A stretch of 64,000 bases of DNA from an uncultured Alistipes sp. GTDB taxonomy: Bacteria; Bacteroidota; Bacteroidia; Bacteroidales; Rikenellaceae. Of this stretch, positions 33,232 through 41,414 are shown in pieces (position 1 is the stretch's first letter; each line of letters begins with the position of its first letter). The stretch is taken from contig CAAGLB010000138.1 of NCBI GenBank assembly GCA_900770635.1, forward strand, positions 1-64,000, written 5' to 3'. The notes under the pieces were generated by a model. It saw only the letters and a list, made by a program, of their open reading frames with translations, was not told where the DNA came from and ran no database searches. A program made the translations under genes and the position numbers.

Positions 33232-35178
33232 ATGAGAATTTTCGACAGACTATTTCTTCTTATTGCGACCATCTGCGCCACATCGCTTACGGCGTGCAAC
33301 GAAGGTCCTATTGATGAGCCAAACAACACAGAGCTTAGTGTTGTGCTCGAGAAGACCGAACTTACGATTAGTGGCGATGGCGGCACACAGTGCATAGGCT
33401 ACACCATCAACAATGGCATCAACGGCATCGACATCGTAGCCGAGGCCGACGTGGAGTGGATTTACAACATACGCACCGAGGCAAGCTCTCTTTATTTCGA
33501 CTGCGACAAGAACTTCACAAACAAGGAGCGCAGCGCAATGATTGCTGTGCGCTACCCCACATACAGCACTCAGACGATAAAGATCAAGCAGACATCGAGC
33601 GATGCGCTAACATTTGAGATGGAGGTATGCGACATTAAGACAACAAGCTGTTCTACGAAGCTATATCCTTCAGACAAGCAGACACCCTATATAGTATATA
33701 TGGCCGAGAAGGATTATATCCTAAGCAGCATGATAACCAACGAGCGTGAGCTATTCGATGACGACTACAAATACTTCACATCGATGGCTGAGAGCGCTGG
33801 TGCAGCCAACCTCAAGGAGTTTATGAAGGCATACGACATCTACTACACTGGCGACTCATATATCGGCTGGACAAGCATGGTGCCCGACAAAGAGTATGTC
33901 ATCTATGCCTACGCAATCAAGTTCAACGAGGATGGTACAGACTACGACCTTGCATCGGCCGTGACACACGAGATTGTAACACTTCCAACACAGGTTTTCA
34001 CCGACATCGAGTTCGACGTAACAATCACCATTGATGGTCCTAAGGCGACATACGATTTCGAGCCTGTGAACTGGGATGGCAAGTACTTCATCGACATCTA
34101 TGCCGAGGGCGAGTATATGTATCGCGCGGAGGGCACTACCCCCGATGACGACTACTGCAAGCAGGTGGCAAACAACTGGATAAGCCTCATCACCATGTAC
34201 ATGCAGTCGGGCTACACCGCAGAGAACCTCATGGAAATCATGTGCTTGCAGGGCCACGACAGCTACTACGAGATTCTCGAGGCCGACACCAGCTACTGCA
34301 TGGTGTTCTACGGCATCGAGATGGTTGACGGCCTACCACAGGTGACAACAAAGCCATATTTCGCACACTTCCGCACCGAGGAGGTGAAGCCTTCGGACAT
34401 GACCATCGACATCAAGATTGAGAACTGCTACGTGCGTGTTGCCGACATCCTCATAGCTCCATCCGACGAAATGGAGCAGTACGTTGCTACGTTCCTCACA
34501 ACAGAGAGCATCCCAGCAGATAAGACCACTAACGAGGATATTATCAACTGGCTGCTTGAGTTCAACCTTTCGAGCAACATCTATCATGGCACTATCGACA
34601 CCACGCTTGTGGGCCTCGAGCCAGATACCGAATACACCGCTTTGGCATTCGGCTACTATGGTGGCGTTGTCACTACCGACCTATTCCGCTACGACTTTAA
34701 GACCGAGCCAGAGGGCGAGTGTCAGAACGACGTCATCGGCGTAAACATCACAGGTCCTTATAGCCTCCTTGCGCTCGAAACCGCCATGCCTGACGAGTTC
34801 TACCAGTATGGCATGTTCGAGTCTATGGGCTGGTATGCTATGTGTGCATCAATCGAGACCGAGCAGCCTGAGGGTTATGTATTTATGAACACATACACTG
34901 CCGAGGAGCTTGTGACAAGCGACATGAATTATATCAAGACAGAGGTTGTGCAGTACACCTCGCCACGCAACTGCTTGTTTGTTGGCGAGAACGACAAGCT
35001 CTACGTTATGTGCGCCGTAACGATGGACTATAAGGGCAATTATAGCGATATGTGGGTGTCAGATCCATTCTCATTCTCGTTCAACAATGGCACACTCCCT
35101 GTTGAGGAGCTGCTCGATAAGTTGGGCTACACCACCGAGGCCCAGGCCGAGCCTCTGCTCAAAATGCTCAGCATGTAA
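33232..35178 (+). CDS. Large modular BACON lipoprotein (family member B)
   Basis: 648 residues. Lipobox LTAC gives Cys22, followed by NEGPIDEPNN. A BACON-like domain (~35-120: KTELTISGDGGTQCIGY) is followed by three modules (~123-250, ~252-385, ~388-505). Each starts with a strand such as TFEMEVCDIKTTSCSTKLYP and closes with a segment such as LVGLEPDTEYTALAFGYYGG. The C-terminal domain matches that of A in layout (ETAMPDEFYQYGMFESMGWYA ... GNYSDMW). A and B are divergent paralogues 213 bp apart. Function unknown. Confidence 0.8.
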   Translation: MRIFDRLFLLIATICATSLTACNEGPIDEPNNTELSVVLEKTELTISGDGGTQCIGYTINNGINGIDIVAEADVEWIYNIRTEASSLYFDCDKNFTNKERSAMIAVRYPTYSTQTIKIKQTSSDALTFEMEVCDIKTTSCSTKLYPSDKQTPYIVYMAEKDYILSSMITNERELFDDDYKYFTSMAESAGAANLKEFMKAYDIYYTGDSYIGWTSMVPDKEYVIYAYAIKFNEDGTDYDLASAVTHEIVTLPTQVFTDIEFDVTITIDGPKATYDFEPVNWDGKYFIDIYAEGEYMYRAEGTTPDDDYCKQVANNWISLITMYMQSGYTAENLMEIMCLQGHDSYYEILEADTSYCMVFYGIEMVDGLPQVTTKPYFAHFRTEEVKPSDMTIDIKIENCYVRVADILIAPSDEMEQYVATFLTTESIPADKTTNEDIINWLLEFNLSSNIYHGTIDTTLVGLEPDTEYTALAFGYYGGVVTTDLFRYDFKTEPEGECQNDVIGVNITGPYSLLALETAMPDEFYQYGMFESMGWYAMCASIETEQPEGYVFMNTYTAEELVTSDMNYIKTEVVQYTSPRNCLFVGENDKLYVMCAVTMDYKGNYSDMWVSDPFSFSFNNGTLPVEELLDKLGYTTEAQAEPLLKMLSM

Positions 35179-35191
35179 CCTCGCTGATAAC

Positions 35192-35222
35192 AAAAAAAAG
35201 CACCCTGCGGGGTGCTTTTTTT
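35192..35222 (+). terminator. Terminator of lipoprotein B
   Basis: AAAAAAAAGCACCC-TGCG-GGGTGCTTTTTTT, a compact perfect hairpin 13 bp after the stop. Confidence 0.92.
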
Positions 35223-35227
35223 GTGGA

Positions 35228-35395
35228 GTGAGAAGAGTGGGTATTATGGGTACATTGGGTAGAGAGTTTAAGGAGATTATGGAATATAAGGAATTTAAGG
35301 AAGTAGACAAGCCATCTATAAATTCACTAATTTTCTTAATCTCATCTCATTGCCCAAGATACCCATTCTACCCACAATACCTACATCAGTCAGTC
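35228..35395. repeat. Nine-base-periodic inverted array, copy 2
   Basis: The left arm runs in 9-base units (GGGTATTAT, GGGTACATT, GGGTAGAGA, GTTTAAGGA, GATTATGGA, ATATAAGGA, ATTTAAGGA). The right arm gives the mirrored series (CCCAAGATA, CCCATTCTA, CCCACAATA, CCTACATCA) after a short spacer. The two arms could pair over ~60 bp. There is no coding capacity. It is the clearest of the three arrays. Confidence 0.65.
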
Positions 35396-35517
35396 ATGCT
35401 GAGCTTTAGCAAAGCATCTCTCGGTAAGCACCAGCTGCGAGATCCTTCACTACATTCAGGATGACACTCTAAATTTCATATCAGAAGGGGAGACATATGT
35501 GGTTTGGCAGCGACACC
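35396..35517. other. Intergenic remainder between array copy 2 and element C
   Basis: No gene was seen. Around 35470-35488 the sequence AATTTCATATCAGAAGG resembles a degraded left end of the palindromic element family. Confidence 0.4.
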
Positions 35518-35648
35518 AATTTAGCGATAGAAGGGGTTAGGCTTGGGCTATTGCAAAAGTGAGCACCCGAGGATAGTAGTAAACCTACAGCCTCGGGTGC
35601 TCATCTTTTAGCAATGGGCCGAGAATGGCCCCTTATCTCGCTAAATTA
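35518..35648 (-). repeat. Stop-codon-embedded palindromic element, copy C (divergent core)
   Basis: 131 bp. The terminal repeats AATTTAGCGATA / TTATCTCGCTAAATT match copy E. The central stem is a different sequence, GAGCACCCGAGG/CCTCGGGTGCTC, but keeps the same layout: an inner GTAG-TAAAC-CTAC stem and a GGGCC/GGCCC side hairpin. The TAA stop of lipoprotein C (35646-35648) is inside the terminal TAATTT. Confidence 0.82.
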
Positions 35649-38468
35649 CTTTGTGGGGAAGTCCACACCATAGATCTTCTTAAACAACGCCTGAACACGT
35701 GCGTGGTAAGCCTCCTCAGAGTTGTCGTGAGCCTGCTTAAGAACTACACGCTTAATCTGCTTAGACTCGTCGATTGTGAGAGGTGTCACTGAGTAGGTGC
35801 GCTGCTTAGCCTCAGGAGCATTGCCCAATGCCTCAACAGATGCTGATGCTGATGTACCAACAGAAGCATTTGCCTTAGCAGCCTGTGCCGAAGCGCCCTT
35901 ACGCTTAAGAACTACGTCGCCGCAAACACGTGGGTTGAGAGGTGTAGCCTGGCCATACTGCAACTGAGCTACACATGGGTAGTAGGTCTCGGTAGCAGCG
36001 TTACCATACTGGTCGGTGTAGTTGTAAACGATAGGCTTGATAGTAAGTGTGTTACCATCAGCAGATACCACAACAGGGAAGCGTGAATCCAAGAGAAGGT
36101 TGCCTGAGTAGTCGTAAACTGGACCACCGAGGTATGACTTGTCGCCCACAGCCAACATATAGAATGTGTGGTCGATACCGTAGTAGAACGCAGACAATGG
36201 GAACTCACGCTCGATGTTGATTGGCAACCATACGTTACCATCAGCGTCGATCTCGAGGTTCCACTTAGGACCGAAGTCGTAGAACATATCAGCAACAGTA
36301 GCTACAGAGAACTCGCTTGAGATGAACAAGTCGTAAGGAGTCTGGATTGTAGCGAGGTTGTACATAGGATCTGTGAGGTTGTAGCCGAGGCACAACAAGC
36401 GGTTGAAGCCACGTGTACGCTGGTTGTACTGCTTAGCCATCTGCTTGAACTCATCGTAGAGCTCATCGGTCTTATCACGGCTGATGCCCCAGCTCTCATA
36501 GATATCGTATACTGACTTGTCAAGATCCTCAGGGTACTCGATGCCTGAAGCGATCTTCACATATGATGAGTAGTTGCCGACAGGGCTCCAGTAAGCCTCC
36601 TCAGTCTCGGTAGCAGCAACGTATGTCTGCATAGGAGCTGTAGCCTCCCACTCGCCGCAGAGAGTAGTGAAGAGCTGTGACTCAACACGTACTGGGTAGT
36701 TAGCATTAGGAGTCTTAACCTCGGCAACGGCCTTAGTGTCAGCAGCATCAGGGTTGTTTGACGAGCCCTCCCAGTTGTAAGCAAGCACTGCAAGACGTGT
36801 TGTAGCATTCTCACGGCTCGATACTGTGAAGTTGAAACCTGCCTCAGAGTTAATCTGCTCGATAGCAGTCAAATCATTGTGAAGAGCGTTACCCATCTGC
36901 TTAAGAAGATCGGTGTAAGAGTACTCCTTAAGGATGTTGTCGAACTCACGAACATAGTTACAAGCGAAGTAGAGCTGGGTAATGTCGTTAGTGCCGTAGT
37001 TAGGGTTCTTGATGTTGAATGTAGCAGAGTATGGATCGTTAGACTCAACAGGAGTTACGATAACCTCTGGCTTTGGCAATGTAACCTCTGGCAAAGTGAA
37101 TGTTGTAGTGTTGAAGCACTGAGTCATACCCTCCTGATCACCGATACCAGCTACCAAAACGCGGATAGTCTGACCAGCCATACCCTTAGTATCAACAAAC
37201 CAACCGTTTGAACCCCACTCCTCAGCATTGAGGTGAAGCTCCGATACAGGATCCATTGATGAGTGAGTACCGAACGACTGCATAGCGAAGTACGAACCTA
37301 CGAACCAACGCAAGTAGTCCTCATTGTTGTCGATAAGAGGCAAGATCTGAGTCTCATACTCTGACTCAGTGCAGATAATGATGTTGTAAAGCAAGATATC
37401 CTCGTCAGCACGGAATGTGATAGTTGCGTCGATAGGAGTCTTGTCAGTAACCTCGATAGCCACGTTACCCTCAGCAGTTGTAGGCTCGAGAGTGTCGATC
37501 TGGAGACGATTATAGTAGCCTGTCCAATACTTCTCAGAATCGTAAGCGTCGGTGTTAACCTCGTCGATCCAACGCAAGAAGTCGTACATAGGGTTGTAGT
37601 AGCCTGGGTTCCAACCAGCAGGGTAAGCCCAGATTGTACGATCAAGGTATGTAAGCTCATCGTAGTATGACTTAAGCTCGTAAACGCCGTCGCCATCCTC
37701 GTCAACGTAGCAGATACGCTCGTTAGGATCGTCCATGTATGCATACTCACCAATGATGAATACGCCTGGCTCACCTGGAACCTTAGGATCTGCGTATTCT
37801 GCACCCTCAGCAATAACGTCGCCATTCTCGTCACGCTCGTAGCTGTAGTACTCGTCGTAGCGGATGGTCTTGTCAGTTGTTGTGAACTGCTGAGCGTTGT
37901 AGAGCAACATGTCGATCTCCATAGAGCCCTGCTGCTTCATGTAGTTGTACATAGGGAGCGATGATGTAGAGTAACGCAAAGCGTTGCCACGCTGCTTAAC
38001 ATCCTCAGGAACCTGCACGTGAACAGCAAAACCGTCGTACTTGCGCTCAACAACAGTGAGCACCTCGCCATAGTTTGTTGTTGTGAACTCAGCAACCTTA
38101 ACCTCGCCATAAATCTTGCCATCAGACTGACGGAAGGCGAAGTAAACCTTGTGAGAGGTGTTAGCCTCGAGGCCCTGAATTGTCACAACCTTTACGTTCT
38201 CGATAGATGGGTCCTCAATCTCCACCTTATCGCCACCAGCAAGGATAGCTGTTGCATCACGATCCTTGTCGAGGACATAAGCGAACTCCTTAATGCCAGT
38301 TGTCTTAACTGTGATGTCTACCGATGCAGGCGTAGGCTCGCCCACCAAAATCTCGATAGAGCTCTGTACACTTGGACCTGGCTCTGGTGTGTCAGGAGTA
38401 CATGCGCTAACTGCAATACCAGCAACTAATGCCACGAACGCAGTTAGTAAGTGTGAAAAGTTTTTCAT
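35646..38468 (-). CDS. Very large modular lipoprotein (family member C)
   Basis: 940 residues. Lipobox AVSAC gives Cys23, followed by TPDTPEPGPS. An Ig/Fn3-like domain (~33-130: LVGEPTPASVDITVKT ... GLEANTSHKVYFAF) precedes several longer modules of the same general plan with Tyr/Asp-rich inserts. A beta-rich region at ~600-870 is followed by an Ala/Ser-rich linker (~880-905) and a helical C-terminus (SKQIKRVVLKQAHDNSEEAY). It has no catalytic motif and no transmembrane segment after the signal. Its stop codon lies in palindromic element C. A surface binding or structural role is plausible but unproven. Confidence 0.75.
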   Translation of the reverse strand: MKNFSHLLTAFVALVAGIAVSACTPDTPEPGPSVQSSIEILVGEPTPASVDITVKTTGIKEFAYVLDKDRDATAILAGGDKVEIEDPSIENVKVVTIQGLEANTSHKVYFAFRQSDGKIYGEVKVAEFTTTNYGEVLTVVERKYDGFAVHVQVPEDVKQRGNALRYSTSSLPMYNYMKQQGSMEIDMLLYNAQQFTTTDKTIRYDEYYSYERDENGDVIAEGAEYADPKVPGEPGVFIIGEYAYMDDPNERICYVDEDGDGVYELKSYYDELTYLDRTIWAYPAGWNPGYYNPMYDFLRWIDEVNTDAYDSEKYWTGYYNRLQIDTLEPTTAEGNVAIEVTDKTPIDATITFRADEDILLYNIIICTESEYETQILPLIDNNEDYLRWFVGSYFAMQSFGTHSSMDPVSELHLNAEEWGSNGWFVDTKGMAGQTIRVLVAGIGDQEGMTQCFNTTTFTLPEVTLPKPEVIVTPVESNDPYSATFNIKNPNYGTNDITQLYFACNYVREFDNILKEYSYTDLLKQMGNALHNDLTAIEQINSEAGFNFTVSSRENATTRLAVLAYNWEGSSNNPDAADTKAVAEVKTPNANYPVRVESQLFTTLCGEWEATAPMQTYVAATETEEAYWSPVGNYSSYVKIASGIEYPEDLDKSVYDIYESWGISRDKTDELYDEFKQMAKQYNQRTRGFNRLLCLGYNLTDPMYNLATIQTPYDLFISSEFSVATVADMFYDFGPKWNLEIDADGNVWLPINIEREFPLSAFYYGIDHTFYMLAVGDKSYLGGPVYDYSGNLLLDSRFPVVVSADGNTLTIKPIVYNYTDQYGNAATETYYPCVAQLQYGQATPLNPRVCGDVVLKRKGASAQAAKANASVGTSASASVEALGNAPEAKQRTYSVTPLTIDESKQIKRVVLKQAHDNSEEAYHARVQALFKKIYGVDFPTK

Positions 38469-38532
38469 AAAAATTGGTTAATAATTGTGTAATAATGTGT
38501 TTTCTTGTTTTTTATGTGCATGTATTAGCGAG

Positions 38533-38562
38533 CAAAAGTAGTTATAATTTGTCAAACTCAAA
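38533..38562 (-). promoter_or_regulatory. Promoter of lipoprotein C
   Basis: On the minus strand, TTTG (38559-38562) and TACTTTTG (38533-38540) are spaced by 18 bp. The leader to 38468 is ~60 nt. Confidence 0.75.
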
Positions 38563-38609
38563 CATTCGTAACTATTTTATATGCATAATATTGACTTTTT
38601 CTGCATATT

Positions 38610-38785
38610 TATACAGGGGAGGGGTATTTTGGGTAAAACGGGTTAAAATGTATAGGGGGAAATCTTGTGTTGTATGTGCTTGATGGAGGGGTATGGAATT
38701 TAGAGAATTTAAGGAAATTAAGGAGAACACTCCCTAACTTCTCTAAACTCACTAATCTCATTAAACTCCTTAATTTCATTTGCCC
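38610..38785. repeat. Nine-base-periodic inverted array, copy 3
   Basis: GGGTATTTT/GGGTAAAAC/GGGTTAAAA units at ~38625-38650 are followed by GAATTTAGA/GAATTTAAG/GAAATTAAG (from ~38697) and the mirrored arm CTCTAAACTCACTAATCTC... It is the same design as at 9058 and 35228. No gene is present. Confidence 0.6.
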
Positions 38786-38809
38786 CTGCCCACCTAAATT
38801 AGCGCACTG

Positions 38810-38934
38810 ATTTGTTGTTAGAAGTGGTTAGATGTGGTCTCGACATGAAAAAGCCACCGATGGGTAGTACTTGATGTACGTCCCATTGGTGGCTTTGATT
38901 GAGAGGTAAGCAGAGCTGCCTTATCACAACAAAT
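38810..38934 (-). repeat. Palindromic element, copy D (tandem with E)
   Basis: 125 bp with terminal repeats ATTTGTTGTTAGAAG / TTATCACAACAAAT. The central hairpin GCCACCGATGGG...CCCATTGGTGGC matches copy A, with GGTAAGC-AGA-GCTGCC as the side hairpin. It is the only copy not touching a stop codon; 2 bp separate it from copy E. Confidence 0.85.
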
Positions 38935-38936
38935 CC

Positions 38937-39064
38937 AATTTAGCGATAGAAGGTAGCAGATGTGGTCTCGACATGAAAAAGCCTCGGATGGGCTGTACTT
39001 GGCGTACTGCTCATTCGAGGCTTTGATTGAGAGGCTGCAGATGCTGCCTTATCTCGCTAAATTA
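38937..39064 (-). repeat. Stop-codon-embedded palindromic element, copy E
   Basis: 128 bp with terminal repeats AATTTAGCGATAG / TTATCTCGCTAAATT. The central stem is GCCTCGGATGGGC...GCTCATTCGAGGC, where CC-to-TC changes on one side are matched by GG-to-GA on the other. The TAA stop of the PepSY-like gene (39062-39064) is within the terminal TAATTT. Confidence 0.85.
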
Positions 39065-39550
39065 AAGGTAGTAGTAGATATTCTCAGTCCACTCCACCTC
39101 AACCCATGTGCGGAGCAACTCGCCCTGCGGGGTATAGTCGAGGAATAGGTCGACAAGCTGATTGTCGACAATAGTCTCTATCTCAATGAAATAAATGTCG
39201 TCACCATTGCTGCGCTTAACGAGCGTAACATCGGCCACAGGGGTAACTGCGCCATATGCACTCTCAAAAGCATTGAGCACCGCAGCAGGCAGCTCCGACT
39301 TGCTTATATCGAAGGTTGTAAGCACCCATGTGCCATCCTTTGTAAACCAGGCCTCGCAGTCGTTCGACACACCAGGAAGCTTAAACTCTGCAACGATATG
39401 TCCATGCTTGCGCTCCCACTCCACATCTACGGCATTGGGATATGTCTGTTGAAAATCGGCGCTCATAGTTGCCGATGGCGAGTAGTCGTCATCGCAGCCG
39501 ACAGCCAGCATTGCTGCCAGGGCAACGAAGAAAAATAGCATCTTTTTCAT
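39062..39550 (-). CDS. PepSY-like lipoprotein
   Basis: 162 residues. Lipobox LAVGC gives Cys19, followed by an acidic DDD that favours surface sorting. Two PepSY-like (DUF2874/BLIP-type) half-repeats are visible: ADFQQTYPNAVDVEWERKHGHIVAEFK and LNAFESAYGAVTPVADVTLVKR. The ATG at 39548-39550 is preferred because it starts a proper signal peptide. It lies 40 bp after the second PepSY-like gene, so the two form an operon. Molecular role unknown. Confidence 0.8.
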   Translation of the reverse strand: MKKMLFFFVALAAMLAVGCDDDYSPSATMSADFQQTYPNAVDVEWERKHGHIVAEFKLPGVSNDCEAWFTKDGTWVLTTFDISKSELPAAVLNAFESAYGAVTPVADVTLVKRSNGDDIYFIEIETIVDNQLVDLFLDYTPQGELLRTWVEVEWTENIYYYL

Positions 39551-39590
39551 AGTCATCACGGTTTTAGGTTGTTAATAACCAAGAATATCA

Positions 39591-40046
39591 TTAGTCGTCG
39601 ATGTCGACGAGTCGAAACGCCTTATCGAAGCTTAGCTCGAGGCCGCCGCTGAGCTTCACCTCCCACTCGTGGCGCTCACGCTTGATCTCGACAACATGAT
39701 TATCGGGATAGCGGCTACTGATATATGATGCTATCTTGTTGGGCACAAGCGCCTTAGGCACAGCATCGTAGCGACAGTCGACCTCTGTCCAGTTGCCAGC
39801 GCCGTCAAACTCGAGTTTAAGGCCGCTCTCGAATATCACGGTGTACTCGTTGGAGATAATACCCTCGTCGAGCTCAACGAATGACACCCTCTCTTTCGCA
39901 AAATATTTCTGCACAAACTGCTGAGCCTCAGCAGGTAGCGCCGAGAACTCTATCTGGCGATCATGGTCACACACAATGGCACTTGCGGCCGAAGCCGATG
40001 AGATGCACGCCACAATGGCCAACAAAAACATTGTAATCTTTTTCAT
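39591..40046 (-). CDS. Exported PepSY-like protein
   Basis: 151 residues. The signal peptide runs from MKKITMFLLAIVACISSASA (start ATG 40044-40046). The mature part has two PepSY-like repeats: FSALPAEAQQFVQKYFAKERV ... LKLEFDGAGNWTEVDCR and VPNKIASYISSRYPDNHVVEI ... ELSFDKAFRLVDID, each helix-then-beta-hairpin. It has no lipobox. It is the first gene of a two-gene unit with the PepSY lipoprotein. Confidence 0.8.
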   Translation of the reverse strand: MKKITMFLLAIVACISSASAASAIVCDHDRQIEFSALPAEAQQFVQKYFAKERVSFVELDEGIISNEYTVIFESGLKLEFDGAGNWTEVDCRYDAVPKALVPNKIASYISSRYPDNHVVEIKRERHEWEVKLSGGLELSFDKAFRLVDIDD

Positions 40047-40120
40047 AACTATTTTTAGTTTTACACACCAATGTGCAAATATCATGCACATAAGATAAAT
40101 TTAGCATTAATCTAACGGCG

Positions 40121-40128
40121 CAAAGATA
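40121..40128 (-). promoter_or_regulatory. -7 promoter element of the PepSY-like gene pair
   Basis: TATCTTTG on the minus strand, 75 bp before the ATG at 40046. With the terminator at 40236 it separates the pair from xusC. Confidence 0.7.
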
Positions 40129-40235
40129 TAAATTATTTTCCGAGAGCGACAGTTTTTTCGCCTTTAATATTTATTTTATTTTCTTATAGTCGCATCACTA
40201 AAACTTATAATATGCGACAATAATATAATCATCAA

Positions 40236-40266
40236 CAAAAAAAGACGAGGCCCAAACCTCGTCTTT
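40236..40266 (-). terminator. Terminator of the xusABC-like operon
   Basis: AAAAAAAGACGAGG-CCCAAA-CCTCGTCTTTT, a perfect stem with a T run on the minus strand, 11 bp after the xusC stop. Confidence 0.88.
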
Positions 40267-40276
40267 TCATTGATTA

Positions 40277-41383
40277 TCAATGTTTTTGGAAGAACTTACG
40301 TTTTATCCACAGGTAGTAGCCCGTGAGTGGCAACGTAGCACCGAGCAAGGCCGCCAAGAACCACAGTACCTTAGTGAGCGAACCGCCGAAATTACCGACA
40401 TGAATGGAGTATATAGCTCCTCGCAACTTGCGACTCTTATCCCTATCACGATATAACTCCGACGATAGTATCTCGCCCGTAGCGGCATCGAAGGTATAGC
40501 TATCAGTAGCTCGTTGGTTGATAAATCCTGATGGCGACACCGTTGCCTTTGCGTGCGACAGCGTTATCTTGCGAGCATCGGGATTCTCCTCGCCCAACCT
40601 ATCATAGACACTCTGCCATGCCTGATAGTCGAGCATCACATCGCCATGCTCTTTGTCCTCATCCTTGCCATGCTTAACACTCTTGCCCGCTGGGGCATCG
40701 CCACCCAACAGACGGTAGAAGCCTGTGCGATACCACTCGAATGACCAGGTAAGGCCTGTAAGCGCCATGACCAAAAGAAGCAATGTGGCATAGATGCCTC
40801 CCGCAACATGCAGGTCGTACCAGAAGCGATGCCAGCCAAGACGCAGAGCAACCTTCGAGCGGTTGATCCACATCTTCATGCTCTTAGGCCACCAGATGAC
40901 CATGCCAGTGATAATAACCAGGGCCATCATAAGTGTTGAAATGCCAACAATTAGCTTACCCCAAAACACACCTCCATCATCCGGGCGGCTATCCATGAGC
41001 CAGCGGTGCAGACGAAATATCGTGCGGAAAAACTCGATGCGCTCGCCCGAGCCGAGAACCTCACCAGAGTATTGATCGACATACACAGTTCTGCTATCGG
41101 GCTTCGACAACGACACCTCATAGCTGCGCTCGGCATCGTCGAACGTAGTGATACTTGTGATCGTCTGCCCCTCGACAAGCGAAGGCTCGATGGCAGCAAC
41201 AAGCTCGGTGATAGTCAACGGCTTATCGCCAACTTGACGCACATAATAGATGTCGCTCTGCAACGAGCGTGTGACCTCGCCCTCGAAGATAAGGATCGCT
41301 CCCGTAAGACACGTTATCGACATCACCAAGCCCAAAGGCATTGATAGCCAGATATGTAGTTGTTTGAATAGTTTTCGCATCAT
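40277..41383 (-). CDS. xusC: PepSY-TM inner-membrane protein, XusC-like
   Basis: 368 residues. An N-terminal TM (LHIWLSMPLGLVMSITCLTG), a periplasmic PepSY domain (~35-130), LHRWLM, two more TMs (GISTLMMALVIITGMVIWW; GIYATLLLLVMALTGL), a second PepSY region and a C-terminal TM (LWFLAALLGATLPLTGYYL) are visible. Conserved His (HIW, LHRW, HRFWYDLH) fit haem-coordinating ferric-reductase-like proteins. In Bacteroides thetaiotaomicron XusC acts with XusA and XusB in xenosiderophore iron uptake. Two adjacent ATGs (41383, 41380) are possible. A TATCTTTG box 4 bp upstream suggests an extra, leaderless promoter. Confidence 0.78.
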   Translation of the reverse strand: MMRKLFKQLHIWLSMPLGLVMSITCLTGAILIFEGEVTRSLQSDIYYVRQVGDKPLTITELVAAIEPSLVEGQTITSITTFDDAERSYEVSLSKPDSRTVYVDQYSGEVLGSGERIEFFRTIFRLHRWLMDSRPDDGGVFWGKLIVGISTLMMALVIITGMVIWWPKSMKMWINRSKVALRLGWHRFWYDLHVAGGIYATLLLLVMALTGLTWSFEWYRTGFYRLLGGDAPAGKSVKHGKDEDKEHGDVMLDYQAWQSVYDRLGEENPDARKITLSHAKATVSPSGFINQRATDSYTFDAATGEILSSELYRDRDKSRKLRGAIYSIHVGNFGGSLTKVLWFLAALLGATLPLTGYYLWIKRKFFQKH

Positions 41384-41387
41384 GGCA

Positions 41388-41395
41388 CAAAGATA
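41388..41395 (-). promoter_or_regulatory. Possible internal promoter of xusC
   Basis: TATCTTTG on the minus strand lies in the 31-bp gap between xusB and xusC, 4 bp before the ATG. If used, the transcript would be leaderless. Confidence 0.5.
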
Positions 41396-41414
41396 CAAAA
41401 TATTTTCCGAAATA

